This document shows, one piece after another, positions 1 to 5,153 of a stretch of DNA of 9,455 bases. Origin of the DNA: Minisyncoccota bacterium (lineage in GTDB: Bacteria; Patescibacteriota; Minisyncoccia; Phycocordibacterales; UBA1006); NCBI GenBank assembly GCA_021129535.1, contig JAJOLB010000041.1, positions 1-9,455 on the forward strand. Direction: 5' to 3'. A program made the translations under genes and the position numbers. The notes beneath the pieces are model-generated. The model saw nothing but the letters and a program-made list of their open reading frames with translations, did not search any database and was not told the DNA's origin. The number at the start of each line of letters is the position of its first letter. The first letter of the stretch is position 1.

Positions 1-522
1 ATGATTTTTGTAATCATTCTTTCATCATTTTCAGTCTCTCATATTGATGCTGCAGGTGCATGTAAGGAGCTTGCTAATGGTACATATACGTACACAGGAA
101 ATTCTATATCTTTGTATTCTTCATTGGCTGCATGTTTAGATGCACATTCTGGTGCTGAAACAGTTCCGTATTCAAGTGGTTCTACTGGTATTGACTCAGG
201 TCACTCAGGGAATGATAGCAACAATGCTGTGGCGGGTTCTGGTGTTTCCATAAAACTAGCGAATCCACTTGGAACGGTTGATACAATTCCAGAATTTGTA
301 AAAGCTGTACTAGATATTGTTATGAAGGTTGGTGTTCCGTTGGTTGCGTTAGCTATTATTTATACAGGATATCTATTTATCGCTGCACAAGGAAAACCAG
401 AAGAACTGAAAAAAGCAAAAGACGCATTAGTATATGTCTTTGTAGGTTCTATGATTTTATTGGGAGCTTATGTTATTGCGGAGGCAATTATAGGAACCGT
501 TAATGCAATACGTGGAAAATAG
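1..522 (+). CDS. T4SS-pilin-like secreted membrane protein, first of three (5' end possibly outside window)
   Basis: The visible reading frame gives 173 residues. It opens with a hydrophobic stretch (residues 2-15) ending near an Ala-Ala-Gly site, which looks like a signal peptide. There is no basic n-region and the window begins exactly at this ATG, so the true start may lie upstream. A Ser/Gly/Asn-rich segment (about 46-85) follows, with two cysteines (21 and 45) that could form a disulfide. Two membrane helices lie at about 106-128 and 143-166, separated by a charged loop with the sequence GKPEELKKAKDA. The pattern of helix, G-Y-L-F-I-A-A-Q-G-K, Lys-rich loop and G-S-M-I-L-L-G-A helix matches the T4SS_pilin/TrbC-VirB2 type of small protein common in Patescibacteria. 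The role as a pilus or secretion-channel subunit is inferred from fold pattern and context. No VirB4-type ATPase is in view. The gene ends 4 bases before the next start. Confidence 0.72.
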   Translation: MIFVIILSSFSVSHIDAAGACKELANGTYTYTGNSISLYSSLAACLDAHSGAETVPYSSGSTGIDSGHSGNDSNNAVAGSGVSIKLANPLGTVDTIPEFVKAVLDIVMKVGVPLVALAIIYTGYLFIAAQGKPEELKKAKDALVYVFVGSMILLGAYVIAEAIIGTVNAIRGK

Positions 523-526
523 TATT

Positions 527-868
527 ATGAAAAAAATCATTATTACAATCGGACTTTTGGTACCGTCAGTAACCTTTGCAGCAGGAAATACTATTAAAGA
601 TTTCGCTGGAAATATTACAAAATTTTTGGGAAAACCTTTGATGATGTTACTTTTCTCTGTGGCATTATTATTGTTTATTTGGGGTATCGCACAGTTTGTT
701 AAAAATGCTGAAAATTCAGATGAACGAAATAAAGGAAAGCAACATATGTTATGGGGAATTGTTGCATTATTTGCAATGCTAACCTTTTTAGGTTTGACAG
801 GAACATTGACTCAAACATTTTTCGGAACGGAGCCATTGTTGCCTCAATTTTATGAAAACAACAATTAA
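527..868 (+). CDS. T4SS-pilin-like small membrane protein, second of three
   Basis: This encodes 113 residues when started at 527. An in-frame ATG at 503 would overlap the previous gene and bury the signal peptide behind eight extra residues, so 527 (MKKIII...) is preferred. Residues 1-18 are a clear signal peptide with a basic n-region and a T-F-A/A cleavage site. Two membrane helices follow at about 37-58 and 74-96, joined by a highly charged loop (59-73). The core W-G-I-A-Q-F-V-K ... K-Q-H-M-L-W-G-I-V-A-L-F is closely mirrored in the next gene, so the two are paralogues. Pilin or secretion-channel membership is inferred from topology and neighbours. No Shine-Dalgarno motif is seen, only GGA 11 bases upstream. 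Translation may be coupled to the preceding gene. Confidence 0.72.
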   Translation: MKKIIITIGLLVPSVTFAAGNTIKDFAGNITKFLGKPLMMLLFSVALLLFIWGIAQFVKNAENSDERNKGKQHMLWGIVALFAMLTFLGLTGTLTQTFFGTEPLLPQFYENNN

Positions 869-876
869 GAAATAAT

Positions 877-1230
877 ATGTTTTATAAATCTATTAAAAAA
901 TATCTTTTGATTATATTTCTTGGTTTTATGCCATTTTTTACAAATGCCAAGTTTGATAGTGGGGACGCGACCTCGTTAGTTTCGTCTATAACAGGTTTTA
1001 TTAATAAATCTGTTATTCCTGTTATTGTTCTATTAGCTCTTGTATACGTTATGTATGGAATATTTCAATACATAAAGGAGGACGGAGGAGACACTCTAAG
1101 AGAAGAAAAGAAACAAAAAATCTTTTGGGGAATTATAGGACTTTTTGTTATTCTAAGTGTGTGGGCTATTGTATTTATGATTGCAAATACCTTTGACTTA
1201 CAGCCAGGTGGTACATTAAAAGGAATTTAA
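877..1230 (+). CDS. T4SS-pilin-like small membrane protein, third of three
   Basis: The product has 117 residues. A signal peptide spans about 1-24 (basic n-region with Lys4, Lys7 and Lys8, then a hydrophobic core and T-N-A/K). Membrane helices lie at about 46-66 and 82-103, with a charged loop between them (67-81, rich in Asp, Glu and Lys). The segment G-I-F-Q-Y-I-K ... K-Q-K-I-F-W-G-I-I-G-L-F aligns directly with the second gene and marks a duplication. The start is 8 bases after the previous stop with no Shine-Dalgarno sequence, so the three genes probably form one transcript ending at the terminator just downstream. Conjugative pilus, DNA uptake and secretion are all possible functions. 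The sequence does not decide between them. Confidence 0.72.
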   Translation: MFYKSIKKYLLIIFLGFMPFFTNAKFDSGDATSLVSSITGFINKSVIPVIVLLALVYVMYGIFQYIKEDGGDTLREEKKQKIFWGIIGLFVILSVWAIVFMIANTFDLQPGGTLKGI

Positions 1231-1233
1231 ATT

Positions 1234-1259
1234 AAAAACAAGCATAAGCTTGTTTTTTT
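1234..1259. terminator. Bidirectional intrinsic terminator between pilin cluster and tRNA genes
   Basis: A perfect 10-bp stem (1234-1243 with 1248-1257) closes a 4-base ATAA loop. The inner five pairs are CAAGC/GCTTG. T-runs follow on the plus strand (1253-1259), and the opposite A-run gives T-runs on the minus strand. It sits 3 bases after the stop of the third pilin-like gene and 3 bases beyond the 3' end of tRNA-Leu, so it can end both converging transcripts. Confidence 0.85.
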
Positions 1260-1262
1260 ATG

Positions 1263-1344
1263 TGCCGAGGGCGGGAATTGAACCCGCACGCCCGAAAGCA
1301 AGGGATTTTAAGTCCCTCGTGTCTACCGATTCCACCACCTCGGC
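1263..1344 (-). tRNA. tRNA-Leu (anticodon UAA)
   Basis: The minus strand folds as a class II tRNA of 82 bases. The acceptor stem is GCCGAGG/CCTCGGC, the anticodon stem AGGGA/TCCCT has a CTTAAAA loop (anticodon TAA, reads UUA), and the T-arm is GCGGG-TTCAATT-CCCGC. A short variable arm with a TTCG loop and a discriminator A both fit leucine. The 3' CCA is not encoded: the bases after the discriminator are CAT. It follows tRNA-Cys by 34 bases and probably shares its transcript with that gene and rbfA. Confidence 0.96.
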
Positions 1345-1355
1345 AAAGGTAGATG

Positions 1356-1378
1356 TGGGTAAAATTTGATTCTACCCA
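1356..1378 (-). other. Hairpin in the tRNA-Cys/tRNA-Leu spacer
   Basis: A 6-bp stem (1356-1361 with 1373-1378, TGGGTA/TACCCA) has an 11-base loop. On the minus strand it starts right after the encoded CCA of tRNA-Cys. No T-run follows, so it is not a terminator. It may be a processing element of a dicistronic tRNA transcript. The stem is short and could be chance. Confidence 0.35.
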
Positions 1379-1455
1379 TGGAGACGTGGATGGGATTTGA
1401 ACCCATGAATGACGGTTTTGCAAACCGTAGCGTTAAACCACTTCGCCACCACGTC
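1379..1455 (-). tRNA. tRNA-Cys (anticodon GCA)
   Basis: The minus strand folds into a cloverleaf. The acceptor stem is GACGTGG/CCACGTC, the anticodon stem ACGGT/ACCGT has a TTGCAAA loop (anticodon GCA), and the T-arm is ATGGG-TTCAAAT-CCCAT. The discriminator base is T, a classic identity element of cysteine tRNAs. The 3' CCA is encoded (1379-1381), unlike in the tRNA-Leu next to it. It lies 36 bases downstream of rbfA with no terminator between, so co-transcription with infB-rbfA is likely. Confidence 0.97.
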
Positions 1456-1463
1456 TAATGTAG

Positions 1464-1478
1464 CTTCTCATTGAGAAG
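1464..1478 (-). other. Small hairpin between rbfA and tRNA-Cys
   Basis: The stem CTTCTC (1464-1469) / GAGAAG (1473-1478) has a 3-base loop. A second short palindrome (AGTAC-AA-GTACT, 1477-1488) abuts it. Neither has a T-run on the minus strand, so a terminator is not supported. A processing site releasing the tRNAs from the mRNA is possible. Function unproven. Confidence 0.3.
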
Positions 1479-1491
1479 TACAAGTACTACT

Positions 1492-1818
1492 TTATACTTT
1501 ATTAAGTAATTGGTCAATTTTCTGCCTATTTTTTTCACCTTCATCTATTTTGAAATGAACATGGGGAATAACACGTGTTTGAATTCGTTTTTTCATATAA
1601 TCTCGTGCGTCCCATTTTCTACGGTCAAGAAATTTAATAACCTTTTCCTCATGCTTTGCTGGGTATACGCTTACCATAACGTCAATGTTTCTTCGGTCAC
1701 CGGCAATAATACAACGAGTAACAGTAATAAGAGATTCTTTATTTGTTTCTATCTCAATAAAGCTTGCAAAAAGTTTTTTCATTTCTTTATTTATACGTTC
1801 TAATTTTGAGTTTTGCAT
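1492..1818 (-). CDS. rbfA: 30S ribosome-binding factor A (RbfA)
   Basis: RbfA is a small KH-type protein that binds the 30S subunit and helps late 16S rRNA 5'-end maturation, especially in the cold. This 108-residue product is slightly shorter than the usual 115-135. It has the expected order: a basic N-terminal helix (about 1-18), a strand with S-L-I-T-V-T-R, a strand with N-I-D-V-M-V-S-V-Y, a helix with E-E-K-V-I-K-F-L, a basic helix with M-K-K-R-I, and the family-typical C-terminus I-P-H-V-H-F-K-I-D followed by a helix ending I-D-Q-L-L. The start is one base after the infB stop, the usual infB-rbfA order, so translation is probably coupled. No Shine-Dalgarno motif precedes it. Assignment rests on this C-terminal motif plus synteny. 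Confidence 0.88.
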   Translation of the reverse strand: MQNSKLERINKEMKKLFASFIEIETNKESLITVTRCIIAGDRRNIDVMVSVYPAKHEEKVIKFLDRRKWDARDYMKKRIQTRVIPHVHFKIDEGEKNRQKIDQLLNKV

Positions 1819-1819
1819 A

Positions 1820-3328
1820 TTATTTCGTTTCTTTAATGAAGGTTTCTAGTACATCACCAGGAATAATTTCAATTTCTGAGGTTGTCATCATTCCACATTG
1901 TGCACCAAGTGTTATAACACGCTCTGTTTCCATTTTCCCTTCTTGAAGACCTGTAATGTGTCCACGCCCTACTTCCTCTTTTTTGCGCAAGATTTTGAAT
2001 TCTTCTTTTACAGCAATAGCACCATCCAATATTTCACCACCAATAACAGCCTTTGTTTTTTGACGTGAGAATGCTTTTAAGATTCTTATTTGCCCTTGCA
2101 TAGTTTCGACCTCTTTTTTAATTCTACGTTCCTCATAGAGTTCTTCTAACCACTCAGTAAGCTTGTAAATGATATCAAATTTCTTAATAGTTACTGTTTC
2201 ATAATCATTTATAAGTTTTATTGCACTGTCTTGTTCAACATGAAAACCTATGATGATAGTATTAGCGTCACACAAGGCAATTTTAATATCCGATTCATTA
2301 ATTGAACCTGTTTCACATTTTATAACCTTAAAAATGACATCATCTGTTGTTAGTTTTTCAATTTCCTCAGAGATAGCTTCACCAGTTCCTGCGACATCAG
2401 TTTTAATGATTACAGGGACGAGAGCTACCCCATTTGCCACTTTCATAATTCCACAACGTTCTTCTAGTTCTGCCTTTATTTCCTTGAACTCTGTAATTGC
2501 TTGCTCTGCATCTTTTTTAGATTCAAAGGTTGTAAAGGTGCTTCCTACCTCTGGGATATTATTAAATCCAACAAGCTGAATAGGTGTAGAAAAATGTGCT
2601 GAATCTATATCTTTTCCATTAAAATCACGCAGCATTCGTGTTGGTGTAATGGTATCATTAACAACAACAAATTGCCCTTTTTTAATTGAGCCATTTTTAA
2701 TGACCATGGTTGCCATGATTCCTTGTTTTGGGTCACGATGAGATTCGATAACAAAACCAGTTCCTGGTTTGTCTATGTTTCCAGTCATTTCCTCCATCTC
2801 TGCAACAAGTAAAAGTGTTTCTAAAAGGTTATCTATTCCTGTTCCAACTTTTGCTGATATTTCACAAACAGATATATTTCCTCCAAACCCTTCAACATAG
2901 ATTCCAGCCTCTAATAAATCAGTCTTGGTTTTTACTACATCAGCATTTGGTTTATCAACCTTGTTAATAGCAACAATGAATGGAATTTTATTTTTATTGA
3001 TTACCTCAATGGCATGTTTTGTCTGCATTTTTACACCATCCTCTGCTGAAATAATAAGAATGGCAATATCGGCAACAGCACCACCACGGTGACGCATTTG
3101 ATCAAAGGCGGCATGTCCTGGTGTATCAAGAAAAGTAATTCGTTTATCATTTTCTAATGAGACTTCATATGTTGAAATATGTTGTGTAATTCCGCCAGCC
3201 TCGCCGTCAACAATATTGGTCTTTCTAATATAGTCCAGCAAGGTTGATTTTCCATGGTCAACATGCCCCATAATAGCCACAACAGGGGAACGTTCTATAA
3301 TATTCTTTTGTTCATTTTTGTTAGACAT
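1820..3328 (-). CDS. infB: Translation initiation factor IF-2, short form
   Basis: IF-2 is the GTPase that brings initiator tRNA to the 30S subunit and promotes subunit joining. At 502 residues this is far shorter than E. coli IF-2 (890) and shorter than Thermus IF-2 (571). The G domain starts almost at once: G1 GHVDHGKST (21-29), G2 GGITQHI (45-51), G3 DTPGH (68-72), G4 NKVD (122-125) and G5 SAK (158-160). Domains II, III and C1 follow, then C2 (about 415-502). The N-terminal domain is truly absent: an in-frame TAA lies 6 bases upstream of the ATG. In C2, several residues usually linked to formyl-methionyl recognition differ: Gly431 where Cys is common, L-Q-E-G-K at 461-465 instead of a K/R-R-F/Y-K type motif, and Q-C-G (477-479) instead of E-C-G. 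It lies between the DUF4446 gene (9 bases) and rbfA (1 base). Confidence 0.97.
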   Translation of the reverse strand: MSNKNEQKNIIERSPVVAIMGHVDHGKSTLLDYIRKTNIVDGEAGGITQHISTYEVSLENDKRITFLDTPGHAAFDQMRHRGGAVADIAILIISAEDGVKMQTKHAIEVINKNKIPFIVAINKVDKPNADVVKTKTDLLEAGIYVEGFGGNISVCEISAKVGTGIDNLLETLLLVAEMEEMTGNIDKPGTGFVIESHRDPKQGIMATMVIKNGSIKKGQFVVVNDTITPTRMLRDFNGKDIDSAHFSTPIQLVGFNNIPEVGSTFTTFESKKDAEQAITEFKEIKAELEERCGIMKVANGVALVPVIIKTDVAGTGEAISEEIEKLTTDDVIFKVIKCETGSINESDIKIALCDANTIIIGFHVEQDSAIKLINDYETVTIKKFDIIYKLTEWLEELYEERRIKKEVETMQGQIRILKAFSRQKTKAVIGGEILDGAIAVKEEFKILRKKEEVGRGHITGLQEGKMETERVITLGAQCGMMTTSEIEIIPGDVLETFIKETK

Positions 3329-3337
3329 AAATATTTA

Positions 3338-3784
3338 TTAATTAGAATTGATAACCTGTTTTTCCTCATCAGTAAGGTTATGTTTTGAGGTACCTTTTAT
3401 AATTTTTTTTGCAAAGACATTCATACTACCTCTCGTATACATTGATGAAATAACAACTCCATTTTTGTGAGCATCGGTTAATCCTATTGCAAAACTTTGT
3501 TTTCCCCCTGAATCTCCAAGAGCATCAAAACGGACAACAGAAACATCTCTAATTGTTTTTAAAAGTTCTGATTTCAGGTGAGTTATTTTCTCAGTATTTT
3601 CTTTTTGTCTTCGTTTTGTTTTTTTGATAAGATCATTGTTTTCAATAATAATTGATTCTAATGACGAAGCTTTTTTTCCAGCTGAAAGGTCTTTAATTTT
3701 TTTAGTTAAAATATAAGTCCATACTGTTAATGCTATCAGTAAAATCCCTAATCCAACTATTCCGTATAAAAGTGTATTTTCCAT
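3338..3784 (-). CDS. DUF4446 family membrane-anchored protein
   Basis: This 148-residue protein has one N-terminal membrane helix (about 5-27), a basic stop, a probable coiled coil (about 42-78) and a compact C-terminal domain. The C-terminal domain carries the DUF4446 signature: S-V-V-R-F-D-A (82-88), G-G-K-Q-S-F-A-I (93-100), N-G-V-V-I-S-S (108-114) and a final L-T-D-E-E-K-Q. The family is widespread in Firmicutes and Patescibacteria and its molecular function is unknown. It is the first gene of the leftward infB-rbfA-tRNA transcript. It ends with two consecutive in-frame TAA codons and lies in the same frame as infB, 9 bases upstream of it. A predicted promoter sits directly before its start, with little or no leader. 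Confidence 0.85.
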   Translation of the reverse strand: MENTLLYGIVGLGILLIALTVWTYILTKKIKDLSAGKKASSLESIIIENNDLIKKTKRRQKENTEKITHLKSELLKTIRDVSVVRFDALGDSGGKQSFAIGLTDAHKNGVVISSMYTRGSMNVFAKKIIKGTSKHNLTDEEKQVINSN

Positions 3785-3792
3785 AGATTCAT

Positions 3793-3821
3793 ACTATATG
3801 AAAATATTTTTTTTAAAAGTT
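3793..3821 (-). promoter_or_regulatory. Predicted promoter of the DUF4446-infB-rbfA-tRNA operon
   Basis: On the minus strand a TATAGT -10 element (3793-3798) lies 8 bases before the ATG at 3784. A weak -35 (AACTTT, 3816-3821) lies 17 bases upstream of it. Transcription would start at about 3786, leaving roughly two bases of leader. No alternative promoter or Shine-Dalgarno site is obvious in this AT-rich gap. Confidence 0.45.
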
Positions 3822-3859
3822 TATTTCTTATGAAAATTTATTTGATATGTTGAATATTT

Positions 3860-3887
3860 TTGAATTTCAGGATTAACATGGTATTCT
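3860..3887 (+). promoter_or_regulatory. Predicted promoter of the cysteine desulfurase gene
   Basis: TTGAAT (3860-3865), a 16-base spacer and TATTCT (3882-3887) form a reasonable sigma-70-type promoter. The expected start site is near 3894, only about 4 bases before the ATG at 3898, so the mRNA would be essentially leaderless. It is divergent to the DUF4446 promoter in the same 113-base gap. Confidence 0.5.
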
Positions 3888-3897
3888 AAAAAAAGCT

Positions 3898-5115
3898 ATG
3901 TTTTCCCTTAAAAAAAATAAAAAAAAGATCATATTTATGGACTATGCATCTGGTACACCAATTGATAAAAAGGTTTTGAAAAAAATGACACCCTATTTTT
4001 CAGAGCAATTTTTCAATGCTGGTTCAATATATCAAGAAGGTTTTGATGTTCGTGATATTTTGCAAAATGCACGTATTAAAATATCAAAGTTTCTTTGTGT
4101 TCGTCCTCAGGAAATTATTTTTACTGACGGTGGTACAGAAGCTAATAATTTAGTTTTACGAGGTTTAGTTTCGCGATGGAAAAAAGACAACAAAGGAGGA
4201 ATCCCACATATTATTACATCAGAAATTGAACACGCCTCTATATTAGAAACCTGTAAAGATTTAGAAAGCAAAAATCTTGCAGAAATAACATACATTTCTG
4301 TTGACGGGCAAGGTAGTTTAAATTTAAAGGAGCTCAAAGAATCATTCAAAGATAATACTATTCTTGTTTCTATTTCCTATGTGAATGGTGAAATTGGTGT
4401 TATCCAAGACATACGTACTATTGCAAAAACCATACGTCACTATCGAAAACATCACAAAACACATTTACCGTATTTTCATACTGATGCTGTTCAGGCAGTA
4501 AATTACCTAGATATTAATGTTCAAAAATTAGGTGTAGATTTTATGACCATAAATGGGTCAAAAATTTATGGCCCAAAAAAGATTGCCGCTCTGTATAAAA
4601 AAACAAACATCAAAATAGATTCAATTATCACAGGAGGTTCACAAGAATTTGGATTAAGATCTGGAACAGAAAATATACCTTATATCGTTGGTTTTTCAGA
4701 GGCGATATTGTTGACTGTTGGTATGCGGGAATTAGAATTTGAAAGATTGCAGGTTCTACAAAACTTTTTTCAAGAACTGCTTGTTAAAAAAATGACTATA
4801 AATTTTGTAATTAATGGAATGCATTCAGAACGTATCCCAAATATTATAAATATTTCTATTCCTGATTTATCAAGCGAGGAGATTGTCTTGCGCCTTGATG
4901 CTGTTGGCGTAAAAACGAGTGTTAAGTCGGCGTGCAAAAGCGGGGAAGAAGGTGATTCCCATGTTATTCGCGCATTGCGAGATACAAACACACAGTCAAT
5001 TCGGTTTTCATTTGGAAGAGACACAACAAAAAAGGATGTTGAATATGTTGTTCAGCAACTTGTGTTTATTTCAGATAAAATGCAACAAGTTTTTACTACT
5101 TACGTTAAAAAATAG
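3898..5115 (+). CDS. iscS: Cysteine desulfurase, IscS/NifS type (class V aminotransferase fold)
   Basis: This PLP enzyme removes sulfur from L-cysteine as a protein persulfide for Fe-S cluster assembly or tRNA thiolation. The 405-residue length is normal. Visible landmarks: D-Y-A-S-G-T-P (15-21), G-G-T-E-A-N-N (78-84, phosphate loop), E-H-A-S with His112 stacking on PLP, N163 in N-G-E-I-G, Asp196 and Gln199 in H-T-D-A-V-Q, the Schiff-base Lys222 in N-G-S-K-I-Y-G-P, R-S-G-T-E-N (254-259), and the catalytic Cys346 in K-S-A-C-K-S-G on a short IscS-type loop. The C-terminal S-I-R-F-S-F-G-R is also typical. The usual S-x-H-K before the lysine is N-G-S-K here, so the His is replaced by Ser. A start at Met14 would lose part of the first strand, so 3898 is kept. 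No iscU, sufE or mnmA lies beside it, so the sulfur acceptor is unknown. Confidence 0.95.
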   Translation: MFSLKKNKKKIIFMDYASGTPIDKKVLKKMTPYFSEQFFNAGSIYQEGFDVRDILQNARIKISKFLCVRPQEIIFTDGGTEANNLVLRGLVSRWKKDNKGGIPHIITSEIEHASILETCKDLESKNLAEITYISVDGQGSLNLKELKESFKDNTILVSISYVNGEIGVIQDIRTIAKTIRHYRKHHKTHLPYFHTDAVQAVNYLDINVQKLGVDFMTINGSKIYGPKKIAALYKKTNIKIDSIITGGSQEFGLRSGTENIPYIVGFSEAILLTVGMRELEFERLQVLQNFFQELLVKKMTINFVINGMHSERIPNIINISIPDLSSEEIVLRLDAVGVKTSVKSACKSGEEGDSHVIRALRDTNTQSIRFSFGRDTTKKDVEYVVQQLVFISDKMQQVFTTYVKK

Positions 5116-5130
5116 ACTAGGTCTATTTTT
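5108..5130 (+). terminator. Intrinsic terminator embedding the cysteine desulfurase stop codon
   Basis: Bases 5108-5117 pair with 5121-5130 around a 3-base TAG loop. The core is ATAGAC/GTCTAT, and a T-run (5126-5130) follows. The stop codon TAG (5113-5115) lies inside the left arm, so there is no 3' untranslated region to speak of. Few GC pairs make it modest in strength. Confidence 0.65.
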
Positions 5131-5138
5131 CTTTTGCA

Positions 5139-5147
5139 TGCTATAAT
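5139..5147 (+). promoter_or_regulatory. Extended -10 promoter of gpmI
   Basis: TGCTATAAT (5139-5147) is a perfect extended -10 element. No good -35 is present, because that position is taken by the upstream terminator and its T-run. The extended -10 explains how it could still work. The expected start site, seven bases after the element, is 5154, exactly the A of the gpmI ATG, which predicts a leaderless mRNA. Confidence 0.7.
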
Positions 5148-5153
5148 TTATGT

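Noticed and set aside
503..526. Alternative upstream start for the second pilin-like gene
   Set aside because: It would overlap the previous gene by 20 bases and put eight polar residues before a good signal peptide. The ATG at 527 fits better.
1232..1423. Minus-strand open frame across the two tRNA genes
   Set aside because: It is covered by two well-folded tRNAs and a terminator. Its peptide is just translated tRNA sequence.
1459..1490. Separate promoter for the tRNA genes
   Set aside because: The only candidate (TTGTAC, 15-base spacer, TACATT) is weak, badly spaced and too close to the tRNA 5' end. Co-transcription with rbfA is simpler.
4919..5146. Plus-strand 75-codon frame overlapping the end of the cysteine desulfurase
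   Set aside because: It lies wholly out of frame over conserved catalytic sequence (Cys346 loop to S-F-G-R) and crosses the terminator.
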